This document shows, in pieces, positions 12,516 through 23,660 of a stretch of DNA of 64,000 nt. Each line of letters starts with the position of its first letter. Position 1 is the stretch's first letter. The notes under the pieces are model-generated. The model had not been told where the DNA came from, searched no databases, and saw only the letters and a program-made list of their open reading frames with translations. The position numbers and the translations under genes were made by a program. This stretch comes from Alisma plantago-aquatica (Eukaryota > Streptophyta > Magnoliopsida > Alismatales > Alismataceae), in contig OY856413.1 of the NCBI GenBank assembly GCA_963693085.1, positions 539,886,879-539,950,878 on the forward strand, written 5' to 3'.

Positions 12516-14879
12516 TTAACTGCTGAGCGCGCCTGCACCGAATAGAAGCTCCCATACATATTCTCCCCGTTTGCTGTGATAGTCGATGTGGTGGAGCTGG
12601 TCAGGCATCTCTTCATTTGCTATCCATTACAGGATGAAGATGTCGCAATTGTTGGATAGAGGAATCTATTGCGGACTGCGGTGGCAGAACTGAAGCTCGT
12701 GCCACTTGCTTGGTGTCGTGTCCAGGAATGGTTGTATCAGTGATGACACCTCGTCGTAGTATTTTCTTATTAACCGGTCGAGGGAGGTCAACGCTGCCGA
12801 TGTACATAGCACTGGATGATCTTTGTTGCTGTCCGAGCTGTTGTAGAAAATTCCTGCTCGTTGGTGCGTGTACATTGTCAGGAGCGTCCAATGGCTGTAA
12901 TGCAGGACGAGAAGGAGTATTTTACGTGGAACCCTGTGTTCCAATTCTGCCAGAAAGTTTTGCTTTGCTCCTATTTCGTCGACAAGGCAAACGTCATTGA
13001 ACAACATAGGATGAGCTATGTATGCGTGTTCGAACCTTGGTTGTAGTGTTTGGATGTAAGCGGCCGCCACAGATACAACCAAACATACTCCTTTTACCAT
13101 GTCCCTTAAATCATCAACCGGGACTATGACATCGCCTTCCTCATAGATGACATCCACTGGGGTAGAATCAGCCAACTTCAGAAGAATTTTATTAACCTAC
13201 TCCTGCATGAGTGTAGTACACGAGAAGCAGTCGAAATGTTTGATCATCCCTTTTGCAGTTTCAGGCAAAGCATTGTCTTCAAATCCATGCACTTTCCGTA
13301 GGATTTACAACTGGTTTCCTGTCCCATAAGTGTCAATTGCCATCTCGGCTTCTTTCTCTGGGGAGCTTCCGGGTTGTGAAGAGTCATCTTCTTGATCGCT
13401 GTCTAGCAGCCCCTCTGGTACCCCTACGTCTCGGAAATAGCGCATGTCTTTAATCAGCAGCAGGGCGTATACGCTCCTGAGGTGGTAGAAGTTTTGGCCC
13501 AGGAGATGCCTCATATATCCAAATATGTTGAGTAGCTCCATTGCCCTTAAGACAATGAAGGCGTTGTTTCTGCTTCCCTCTTCTGCTTGGACGGGGAAGT
13601 CTTGGATAGAAAAGAAGTTCCACACACCTTTGTGACGTTGGGTTCCTTGCTTGATAGCTCGGAGAAGATGCAGTGGTAGAAGCCTCAGATTTTTGTCCTC
13701 CGGGGGACTGAAAACATGCCCAGAGTGTGACACCTTGCAGCTGCTACAACTCAGCAGCTGGATGTCATGGTTCCTGAGATCTGCTATGCAGAGGAACCAA
13801 ATGTTGCGGTGCTTGTACGGTGCCGACACGAGGTTTGGGTTATGTGTATCTATGTGTTGCAGCATCTTGGTTACCATAGTGGAGTCTGATTCTCCCCACA
13901 TAAGTCTTCTTGCCAAGGTCGGGGTGGCATTGTAAACTATCTTCCGACCTATTCCGGTGCTAATATTCTCTATGATCGCACTTTCAAGGACCCTAAACAC
14001 TCTTTTTCCGATGATGGCTGGTGAGCGGAACATGCTGCGGAGCGCTCCCCGTCGTACGGAGAAGTAGCCGTCTCTCCAGACGGCATCTGCTTCGTCTGCC
14101 TGTGACCTTAGGACCTTGTTCAGTAGTTTTTGGTCTTTGATTGTCAGGTAGCTGATGACCCTTCTATCGAAGTCGGCCATCTCAAAGGAAGGTATCTCTG
14201 ATGGCTCAACGAACTTGTCTGCCATCGAGCGTCTTCCTCGGGGGAGGTGTCTTTCATTGGCGGCATAAACGTCCCCCATTTCTCCCTCCGATTCATCAGA
14301 AGAGTCCACCCCAATGCTGATATCTCCATTATCATCTTCAATTTCATCCAGGGGGGCTGAGGGATCTGCTTCTTCCAGGCCTATGGAGCACTCCTATCCT
14401 GCTGGAGCTCCGTCGGTTGACCTTAGTGGCATCCCCTCCTCGGGCGTTGCGGATTGCCCGCTAGAGGAGGAGGAGGATGCTAATCTCGACGAGGTAGCTG
14501 GCGAGGAAGGGGGAGAGCCTGATCCAGGTGGTGACGGAGACCTTCTCGGCTGCCTTGGGCGCGGATGGTCGTCTCCCCTATTCAGTCTCTCCTTGATCGT
14601 GTCGAGGCACTGGAGGGTCTGCTGGAGCGTGGAGTTGAGATTCTCTAGTTGGCCAGGGCGGCTAACTAGAGTCAGTAGTTCTTGTTCTTGGCTATTCAGC
14701 CTTTTCTGGAAAAAGGAAAACTTGCAGGTTAGGGAAGTTAATGTAGCCGAGTTGTTTCCCGTTACCTCCTGCAAGTAGTCGAATTCATGCCCCATTATTT
14801 TCCTGAGCGACATAGGGGTTCCTACAGGTCTCCCCCTCGTCCCCAGAATATTTTGCTCGCGCGACGGTCTACCTGACAA
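12516..14879 (-). pseudogene. GE1 gene B: Ulp1/C48 protease-like protein, degenerate
   Basis: One reading frame runs from ATG 14877-14879 to TAA 12516-12518, broken by in-frame stops at 14394, 13305, 13197, 12666 and 12627. The first about 160 codons have a Q/L-rich helical stretch and a Ser/Pro-rich tail. The part at 13305-14309 has features lined up like a Ulp1/SENP (C48) fold: a possible core motif RNIWFLCIADL where family members have HW, LLSCSS where they have LDS, and FPVQAEEGSRNNAF where they have Q...DCG. The part at 12666-13175 has HYSHWTLL and YNSSDS, the usual His-Trp and Asp/Asn positions. Past the TAG at 12666 comes SNNCDIFIL, a Cys box lacking the normal DCG. C48 enzymes cleave SUMO-type modifiers. 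Here the first region looks inactive by design or decay and the second is broken. The fold call is by motif only. Confidence 0.55.
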
Positions 14880-15000
14880 GGTAGAGCCTATCTCGATTGT
14901 TCGTGAGGTAGATGCCGCTCGGTGGGGGCATTGGCACTCTTGCGTCTGTCCCTGCCTCGCCTTCTTGTAGTGGTGGAGATGGTCGTGGTGTGGGCGGATG

Positions 15001-16586
15001 CTACTCCACCTCTACACTGACGGAGATCCCTTCAACACCCGCTATAGGGGACACCGGCGGCGGTGTCAGCATCATCCGTCCATCTTCGAGCTCCATCTGA
15101 AGGATCGCGGCAAACACCTCATTACTGGCATCCGGCTGCAGTCCTTCCTCTACCTCTTCAGGCATTACAGGAATTTCGGGTGCTGTGGCTGTCTCTTCTG
15201 CGGCAGCTCCTGTAGTCATTGTCTTGGTGACCTCCATGATCACTGACTCTTCTTCAGCCACCACAGTCGTTGTTGTGGCTATGGAAGGTATAAAAGGAGT
15301 GACGACAACTCTATCGAATGCTGTCGTCGGTGGCTCTGGAATCGTGGCTGGCTCGACGCGGGCTGTTGGAGCTTTTTCCCGCCTTGGGTCGAGGGGAATC
15401 ATTTCTCCTCTCACGGCCGCCCTTTCCTAAATCCTGGTGGTGGCGGCGTAAGCTGCGTCTACCGCCACAGCTTCTATCTCTACTGCAGTGAAGACCAACT
15501 TTTCTGCGTCATAGGTGGTGCAACGTGGGAGTGGGAGGAGGATGTTTGTCCTTGCAAACTTGTAGAAGTAGTCCCTTCCCTCTTTCTTTATGATGCTGGT
15601 CCTTGTTAGGTATTTGATGTCGATCAGCTCATCGCCCTTCGTCCTTGAAAGGCTGTGCGGCTCCTTTGGGTACCCGAGCCCAACCACGATCAGGTTGACG
15701 ATGCCACCCATACAGTATTCTTTAGTGGCATCCTTTATTGGGTGTAGTCTGTTCAGCAAGAACCGTCTGAGGTTGATCACTCTTCCCTCCATCATGTGCC
15801 ACATGACGTGGAGTTCTTCGGTGTAAATATTACTGGACTCGTTCTTGCTGAACATCAAGCACGCTACCAGTTTGTGCACAATTTCCAAAAGCATGAGTGC
15901 ACGACCGCCACCTTGCTTCCCGACTTAAATGATGACTCGCCGATTAGCCTATTCCAGAGCTCCACGGGATTGAACCCGTATCCTTCGGTGATTCTTTCAC
16001 CGTTATTCATTAGATTCTTCTTCTCCTCACTGGAAGAGAAGATCTCGTTCAACAGCTTCTCAGAGATGGCGTGCTCCGAGTTGTATAGCCGAGCTTGGAG
16101 TCTATCTGCTCCTCCGTATTCTTTCTTTTCAGAAAAAGAAATTTTCACTCGGCGGAGAGATGACATGAACTCCTTTGTGAGTTTAGTGTAGGAGGAAGAT
16201 CGGCTGAGGCAGATCTTTCTCAGTCCTACCGCGGCGAGGACATCCTCCAGTCTTCCAAAGATGCCCAGCTGATCGAACAAAGACCGGTGACAGAACCTAC
16301 TCAGCCCGTAGAGCTTGGTCGTCAGCTCTGCATAGCGGCGTCCGTTCTCATCATCTCTCGGCACGAACCTTCCTGGTGTGTGGTCCAGGGGTTCTGCCGC
16401 TGCTGCTGGTGCTGAGGTTGGAGCAGATACCTCCCATGTCCTTGTTCTCTTTTTCACTGTTGACGCCCCAGCCGCTTCTGGATTCAGGCATTTCTGCCCG
16501 ACAGTGGTCGCTTTAGCTGCGGATTCATCACTGATTCTTCGGCCGTTCTCGTCAACTCGGACAACAGTCTGCTTGGTGCGGGCCAT
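15001..16586 (-). pseudogene. GE1 gene A: Athila ORF1-like protein with histone-H3-like N-terminus
   Basis: ATG at 16584-16586 opens MARTKQT, then a low-complexity A/P-rich linker, then a globular part starting around residue 75 (GRFVPRDDENGRRYAEL). The globular part resembles the Athila ORF1 / 'putative plant transposon protein' family in layout: RYAEL start, a LYN-type middle, then a conserved helix HKLVACLMFSKNES and HVMWHMMEGR. The frame shifts near 15880-15895 and continues as 15427-15894. A TAG at 15427 separates a proline/threonine-rich, acidic tail ending at 15001. The function of this family is unknown. It takes the place where pol would be expected in a complete element. Codons lean to GC third positions, unlike the AT-rich flanks. 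Domain match is by eye. Confidence 0.6.
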
Positions 16587-17877
16587 TTCTGTTAATCATA
16601 GAACAAATTCCTTGATCAATTAAATGTGCCGATGTTAAAAAGGGATACTGAATGCACGATAAGATATGCCCCAATACAAAATGATCCCACACCACTGTAT
16701 CAGGCGATACGAGGTTTTTAGAGATTAGGGCTCGTGCCTGATATGAGATATGGGTATCGCCCGTCATGACGAAAGAACATCTTACGCAATATAGAACAAG
16801 ACGATATGGTAAGAAATGTGTGTCAGGCTCGACGCCCGATATGGGGGTGTCGGGCGATACGGTTGCGAAGGACAAAACGCCCGATAGGGCTCTCCTGAAA
16901 GAAAAACAACGTGTCGCCCGACAACAAAGAGGCAAGGCGGTGCAAAGATGGGCAACACGGCTATCGCCCGGCATGGCGTATTGGGCAAACGTGAATAAAA
17001 GATACGTTGCGTGACATACGTATCGGGCGATACAAGGTTGCTTCAGCTAAGAAACCGCAAGCCTGATAAGTTATTCATGAAAGGAGGATTGTGTCGGGCG
17101 ATACGGTCTGTCGGGCTATACCTTGCTGTTTTATTAAACTTCCGCGTGGCACGGGAGTAGGGGAACCTTGCACGACACAGGAGATAACTCACAAATCTTA
17201 GCACGACACGAGTAGGTGAAATTAGTAAAGGCAGTAGCCCGACATGGTAATATCTCAGTTCCTTATAAAGCAATCTTATCCGGGGTAGAACTGGTAATTC
17301 TGGGGCGCGCATCGGACGTTGGGGTAAGTCATTCCCGAGACGGGCAGTTCATCCGTCGTTACAAGGGTAATTACTCCATTGCACGATATGAGTGTTCGCC
17401 GCCCAGGCATGCCATCCGTCATGACCCTTGCGATGCTTGAAGTACCATTGCCCTATACGCACACGTTCAGCGTGCCGAATGAGCTGCTGCCCGATACGAG
17501 CCCTTCAGAGGAAAAATAAGAAGAAAAGCTTAAAAAACAAAAGCGGGAAAGATGAGTAAAACATCATTGGCCTAAGGCTAAATCCCCGGCCTCAGATGGT
17601 ATTACCCATCTCGGTCTATAAAACTGAGTGGTGGCCCATAAAACAGAAGAGTCAGCGCATGTGGCGCATGCACTGACTCGGGCCTCATTACAGTCCGTAA
17701 TGTTTGCAATGTTTGTTTTGCAAAAAAAATGTATCCTATTCTAGGAAATAAAAGAAATCTTGGGATGCCTCCCAAGAAGCGATGTAATCTCCGTCTCCTG
17801 CTTGAAGTCTTTTAGCTTCATCACTCCTTAGTCTCTGCCATCACCCTTTCGTGCAACTCGATCCTCGTTCATCTTGA
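16587..17877 (-). other. GE1 spacer dense in TCGGGCGATAC words
   Basis: About 1.3 kb between gag and gene A. From 16690 to 17510 words such as TCGGGCGATAC, GCCCGATA and ATCGCCCG recur in both orientations, as in the GE1 LTRs, though this is internal sequence. Short frames here have no domain. It may act as a leader or internal regulatory region for genes A and B; that is inference. Confidence 0.6.
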
Positions 17878-19533
17878 TCACTGTCCTGCCTTCTTTGCCG
17901 TTTCAGTATTTGACGGAATTTTTCCTGACAGATTCTTTATTAACTCGGCCATTTGAGCTAGTTGCTGATCAATCTGGCGCTGATGCGTCTGCATGTCTGC
18001 CATTTGTACCTGCAACGAGTTCAAAACACCCGAATTCGATAGCGCGCTCTGCGCCAACTGGTTGTTAATAGTGTCTTGCCTTTGCACGAAATCAAACAGT
18101 TGGCCGACCACATCCGACTAGCTAGAAACCTTATCCTGTTCCTTGGTTGATCCTTGGTACTTGACTTGACCTTGGAAGTTACCTTTGGTCACCTGGAAGG
18201 GGGTGTTTTTAGTGTACTGACTAGGTCCTCCCCTCTTCTCGAATGCTTAGGGCGGCTTAGATGAGCCATGCAGCTGATGTGAATTCTCAACTGCATCCTT
18301 GTTGCCGTAGATGAAACCAGGGTGGTCCGACCTCTTAAAATTCCCAAAAGAGACATTTTCAGTTTCTTCGGCCTCGGATTCAGAATCGCTTGACGCTTCT
18401 GGTCGGGTGTAGATGCATTTATCGACTCCATGGCCTCCTTCTCCAATTGTCACACACTTCATCACTTTTTCCACTTGCTTCTTCCCTTTACCACCAGATT
18501 CCCTTAGCTGCTTGACATCTGTCGCTATCCTCTGTATCTGAGAAGTTATAGACTGCAGAGCCTTGGATTCAAGAGAGGGTCCTTCACTTATCTTCTTAGC
18601 CTGCCCTCTGTCAGATCTATCATACTCAGCGCCGGCTTGCAACTCGGCCATGTTTTTGATGATCCTTTCAGACTTGCTCGGCTTTTCCCCTAGGAAGTCA
18701 CTTCCTGCTGCCGCATTCAGTGACACCCTTTCACCAGGAGTCAGACCGTTGTAAAAGGTGGTGACTAGGAAACCTTTCTTATAGTTATAGTGAGGGCAAT
18801 CCCTCTGATATTCCTGGTACCTTTCCCAGGCATCGTGGAGATTCTCGCTGAGCCTTTGCATAAAGGATGTTATCTTTTGCGTGTTCCTCACTGTCTTCTC
18901 AGTCAGATAGAATTTATTTACGAAAGCGTCTGCTAGTGCTCCCCATCTGTTTAGAGATTGGTGGGGAAGTCCGAGATACCACGATAGAGCCTTGTCTTCC
19001 AGAGAGAAGATGAAGCCCTTGCAGTAGATGACTTCCTGGGGTACACCTCGCATCTTAATCGTGTCGCAGATATTCTTGAAGGCGTCCAAGTGATGGTAAG
19101 GGTTGTCGTTCTTAGAGCTCCCTCTAAAGCTCTTATTTTGGATCATGGAGATTACAGACGGCTTGAGCTCAAAGTTAGTGGCATTGAAATGTGGAACGAT
19201 GACTGGGCACCGGGAATTGTTAGCCTTCGTGGAGGCTAACTCCCTCAGTTTTCTCTTCTTCGTCTGAATCTTCGCTATCACTGGCTTCTTGGCATCATTC
19301 CTGATTATTGTTATTCCTCCCGTTCCTGTGGTGGTGACGCCTGTCACGACGATGGTTTTCCTCAAACTGATCCATCTCTGGATCTTCAAGTTGATCATTT
19401 CCGTCGTATCGTTCGTTGACCTCAGGGGGAGGCGAATCAGCCCTAGCTCTCCCCTGGCATTCTCCTTCAGAATGGGGCAGCTCAACGTGAGGTGGCATGA
19501 CGGCTGGTGCTGGTGCTCAGTGGAACAGATCAC
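17878..19533 (-). pseudogene. gag: GE1 gag, Athila-type
   Basis: Gag forms the capsid-like particle. The core (about 18550-19150) reads NPYHHLDAFKNICDTIKMRG, then WYLGLP, AFVNKFYL, SENLHDAWERYQEYQRDCP and FYNGLTPGERVSLNAAAG, the standard order of the plant retrotransposon gag family. The zinc knuckle is CVTIGEGGHGVDKC, so the second Cys is lost. After a TAA at 18247 and a TAG near 18119 the same frame continues as a Q-rich coiled segment ending GKIPSNTETAKKAG, as in Athila gag C-termini. The natural start is probably ATG 19498 in another frame (acidic, then HRRDRRHHHRNGRNNNN), with a frameshift near 19240-19295; the frame starting at 19533 keeps the core. No protease follows. Confidence 0.85.
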
Positions 19534-19742
19534 CGTACTTCAGAGTACCTGGAATAGCACGAATAAAATCAAGTCAGAAAAAAAACCGTTTATTAATGAT
19601 TTGAGTTATTCATTCTAAGCAAAGAATAATGATAATAATAACAAAAGAAAGAAAAGAGTGCTGTCAAGCTCATTTCTAAGCTTGAGGCACGAGAGTGTAG
19701 TTAGTGGATTCGGGTTCGTCCATAGTACTGTTTTGCCTTGTA

Positions 19743-19758
19743 CCCGGCAACAGCGCCA
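19743..19758 (-). promoter_or_regulatory. GE1 primer-binding site, tRNA-Asp type
   Basis: The minus strand reads TGGCGCTGTTGCCGGG six bases after the 5' LTR end. It differs by one base from the TGGCGCCGTTGCCGGG site common to Athila and Tat elements, which pairs with the 3' end of tRNA-Asp. Confidence 0.85.
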
Positions 19759-19764
19759 AAAAGT

Positions 19765-21565
19765 TGACCGGCCTAAATCGCGCGTCCAAAAAGTGGAGGC
19801 GGATTTGAGGTAGTCGAGCTTTTACATTTAAAACTCGAAACCTTCTAGGCCCCCACAACTTTGTTTACGGGGTCGAAGTAGATATACAGGGTTGAACACA
19901 GGGACAAGGGTGGTAGTGTTGAGAATGCTGAATCGACACGCTACACTCTGACAAGGGTAAAGAGGTGACGAGGTTCCTCAAGGAACAACATGATAAGACC
20001 AATAAAACAAAAGAAGTCTATCTCCAAATGGAGCTACAAGGAAGATTAAGGTTTAAAGCATTTTATCAGTTTTTAGGGGTTTTCATGCAACAGAAATAGA
20101 GACATAAAACTAAAGCTAAAGTAAGGTACGAAGGAGAAAACTTCGGTAAAACAAGCGGCATCACGAACATCATGTACCCCTCCTCTCAGAGCGGGTACCT
20201 CTAACCAAGCATCAACACCCCTCTCAAGGTTGCTGGACTTGAGTTAGAGTGGAAAGGTTACTAAAGCAACTCCGATTCCGGGCACTTTCGTACTCCAGAA
20301 TCGGACCAAACACTAGAGCCACAACACCTCTCTCGAGGTTGTTGCAACAGGAAAACATGATTTGGTAGCTAATCGAAACGCGATCCAAGCATACAAGCTA
20401 GAGTTCAGATGTTAAACATAGCAATCATCCAACAAAGGTACCAAACATAAAGCTACAGAGAATTAAACTCTTCTATTTCCAGAAACATATAAGGTTCTGA
20501 TTACATTGCATAAGTAAAAGAAATAAATGACTGAAATAATAAAGATAGATGTCGCCTTCTTGATATAGAAGGACGACAGACCACAACGGGCCCTCCAGCC
20601 CGATACCGGGCAGGAGCCTAGCCCGATACAACCGTGTCGGGCAGCGCACCCTCTCAGGTGACACACCGTGACGGGCGGGTTGCATTGTGCGAGGACCCTT
20701 GCCCGATACGCTCGTGTCGGGAGGCACCCTCTCAGGCGGCACGCCGTGATGGGCGATGCGTATCGAGATTCAGTATCGTGCCGGGCTAGAGCGATGCTCC
20801 TAGTGTCGGTCTCCTACGTCGGGGATCCTTGTCGGCCGATATCGGCCTGCAGTGTTGCCCGAGATGACCCTAAGTGAACCATTCCCTCCCTCTCGGGATG
20901 GGGAAGTGCTCACCTAGAATCACCCGACACAAGCATTGAGGCACGATAAGCTAGCTCTTCGCAGCTTTCCTGAGGTGACTTGCACAGGGTTCTGACCTGT
21001 CTTTTCGGCTTCCTGTAGCTGCTATTTATAGGCAGCGGTTGGGGAAGTTATGGTGCTCAGGGTGCCACATGTCCTTCTTAAGCTCTTATTATTGCAGAGT
21101 CAGTGGACGGCCGATATCAGTATCGCCCGGCACAAGGATGTCGGCTGTCGGTGGACGTGACGAGCGGTGCCTGCCAGTGGGTGGCCCATGTCGCGCGACA
21201 AGCTTCAGTTATCGTGGCGAGCCCGGCTCCCTATCGGGTAGATAGGCGTATCGTCCGTTAGTCCCTTCTTGTGTGTCATCCTCATGTCGCGTGTCCGTGT
21301 ATTGTGCTACCCTAGCGGGCAGTGTGCATATCAGCCGGCTGGAAGGCCGATGTAGGTGGAGTCATGTTTGTGGGCCGAAATGACCTTATTGATAATAAAT
21401 GGGTCAAATAGGAGGAAAACTCTGCGAAAGATGGAAATATTGAATTAAGAGCGTAGTTTGGCCTGTTATTGGAAAAGTACATATAAAAGGAGAGGAAAAC
21501 AATTTAAAATGGCAATTTTGATAATGAAATAACAGTCTAAAACATCACAAAATTTGGTGTTAACA
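19765..21565 (-). repeat. GE1 5' LTR (right copy)
   Basis: Starts TGACCGGCCTAAAT and ends GGTGTTAACA on the plus strand; it pairs with 9698-11499. As the 5' LTR it should carry the promoter, but I could not pick one TATA box with confidence. The GCCCGATAC word cluster is at 20570-21350. Confidence 0.9.
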
Positions 21566-21570
21566 ACGAC
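21566..21570. repeat. Target-site duplication of GE1, right copy (ACGAC)
   Basis: Five bases following the right LTR; matches ACGGC at 9693-9697 in four of five positions. Confidence 0.6.
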
Positions 21571-23465
21571 CCTGCTACCCAGTACGACCATGGTACCTAC
21601 AAAGAGAATGGACATGGAGTTGAGAACGGGTAACTAAATTTGAGCCACCACAGTCGTGGTACCCACCATAACCATGGTACCCTTACCCCACCACGGCCGT
21701 GCCAGTTTCAGTACAAAAGTGACCTATAACCTATGATTTTTCACCTAAATCACCATGGTCATTCCCATCCACCATGAACATTCTCACCCCTCCCCATGAT
21801 GGCCGTGGTGACCACCATGGCTGTGCTACTTACAAAAACCTAGCTACTTTTGTACTACTTTTCCCATACTACCCCTACTTGACCTAGTGCTTCCCCCACA
21901 CCAACATATACCTAGGTGGCGGCTCCAGCATGAGGTTAGCTACCTTCTACCACCTCCAAGCTCTCCATTTCACCCCTTAACCATTCCACTCCATTTCCAC
22001 CTCCATTCCACTCCATTTCACCATTTCCACCACCAAAACCCTCATTTCCAAGCCTTCCATCCACTTCCCACCATCATTCCACAACATTCCATCCAAGAAG
22101 AAGGAGGAGGTTAACCTTGCAATAGATGGAGAAGAGGATTCACTCATATACACTGAGCTCCATGGCTACCTCTTCCTCTTTCTCTTCCCTTTTTGTATTT
22201 TGCATTGTTATGAGTAGCTAGGCCCCTTTGGTGGGCTGTTTGGGGTGTAAAATGTTACTTTGATACCATGTTGGGGGAAAATGATATGTAAACTTTGTAA
22301 TTCCTTTTGCTAATGATTATGTTCTATTTGTATCTCATTCTCCATAAATTACTTGTTGGTTTGTGCTTGAAACCAATTGGGAATTTAGAGAAATTGCTTA
22401 TATGTGTGAATTTTGGATTTTCTCCTAGGTCTAACTCTTGGATCCCTAGCTAGCTACCCATCTTCCTACATCATAATCAATTCCCCTAACCCTAGTTGAG
22501 AGATCTAAGTAGCTAGTTTATATGAAATTGGTGTGTTTAGCATGGAGCTTTCTCAATGTTAGAATGTGGGTGACGGGAGCCCTAAAACCTCACTTCCACC
22601 CCCTTTACTAGTCTTAGTCCCTAGTCATCCTAAGATCGTATAACCTAGAAATCTAAGCTTGTTTAGACTCTAATAGAATTACACCTAAGCCCTAACCCAA
22701 TTGAGCCTCACAAGGGTAGTAGGGAGTGTTAGGGACTAGTTCCCCTATACACAACCTAGCATATCCATGGCCAGTTAGTAGCTTAGGATAATTCATTAGA
22801 GTCTTACTTGTTGTTCGGTTTGGATAATCTAAATGGAATCATAATGCTCATATGTCACCCCCAATTTAAGTGATAAGTGAATCCCCTAAACATCCCACAT
22901 ATTCCTTAATTTCTTTAAAATGCTAGTTTCCATCTTGCTTAGCTAGTGTTAGCTTAATTAGCTCTTTTCTTGCTTAGATGGCTTCTTGCCCTATTCTTGC
23001 TAGCTTAGTTCTTTAATTTCTCTTTTTGCCTTGTCTTGCTTGTCTTAGTGTAGATTGTTTTCATCTTGTCTTTTCTACTTGCCTTGTCCTTTCGTGCTTA
23101 GTAGAATTAATTTTCTAGGGTTAACTTAGGTTTTTTTCTCGCCTTTAATTGATTTCTTTCTCACCTTAGTTTAACAATAAAAACAACCTTCAAACCTTTA
23201 ATCCTAGTCTCTGCAGTAGGAACCTAGCAAAACTAATCTAGCTCTAGTTCCCCCTTTTCTCCCTATGGATCGACCATATACTTGCCACCCTCCTATACTA
23301 TGACATGACCCCGTACGCTTGCAGGATAGTGTTTTAGTAGATGTAGGTGTGTTGGTGTAGGTTTATAAATATTGAAAGTAAATCCACCATTTATTCCAAT
23401 CTCATGGGGCACATCTAGTCAAATCTAATCGGTTAGTGTGCGCACCTCTGGCGGACGCACCTATC
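21571..23465 (+). mobile_element. Right part of the 5' LTR region of element A
   Basis: Continues the sequence interrupted by GE1. The first 300 bases are rich in ACCATGGTACC, CACGGCCGTGCC and GGCCGTGGTGACC words. A pyrimidine-rich, purine-poor stretch lies at 21940-22085. The end lies just before the PBS at 23470; the exact last base is unclear. A 75-codon frame at 21887-22114 is low-complexity and not considered a gene. Confidence 0.6.
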
Positions 23466-23469
23466 TTTC

Positions 23470-23487
23470 TGGCATCGTTGCCGGGGA
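23470..23487 (+). promoter_or_regulatory. Element A primer-binding site, tRNA-Asp type
   Basis: TGGCATCGTTGCCGGGGA, two mismatches from the TGGCGCCGTTGCCGGGGA site of Athila/Tat elements. It sets the plus orientation of element A and marks the 5' LTR end a few bases upstream. Confidence 0.8.
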
Positions 23488-23660
23488 GAAAGGCGCTCGA
23501 CCTAGCTTGTTATTTTTGCTTTAACTTTTTCTACTACTCTCACCATTGCTATTGTTTATTCATTATTGTTTGCATTCTTTGTGTATATTGGTTTGATAAC
23601 TTGTCATCTTTTGTTTGGTTGTGCTTTGTGCATGTGAAATGACACTCGGGAGAAGACAAT

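Larger units (their letters stand above)
9698..21565 (-). mobile_element. GE1: pol-less Athila/Tat-type LTR retrotransposon with extra genes
   Basis: An 11.9-kb element read on the minus strand. Its two direct LTRs are 1802 and 1801 bp with TG...CA ends. A tRNA-Asp-type PBS lies inside the right LTR and a polypurine tract inside the left LTR, so the right LTR is the 5' one. In transcription order it holds gag, a spacer rich in TATCGGGC words, gene A (H3-like start, Athila ORF1-like), gene B (Ulp1-like) and a 1-kb 3' region. I see no reverse transcriptase, RNase H, integrase or retropepsin anywhere in the 8.2-kb interior, so it must have relied on proteins from another element. All genes carry stops or frameshifts. 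It sits in the 5' LTR of element A. Confidence 0.85.

Noticed and set aside
12666..13175. Active SUMO protease
   Set aside because: Only the His-Trp region is intact; a stop precedes a damaged Cys box, so activity from this copy is not credible.
15864..16586. A histone H3 gene
   Set aside because: Only MARTKQT matches; the rest has no histone fold sequence and belongs to an element gene.
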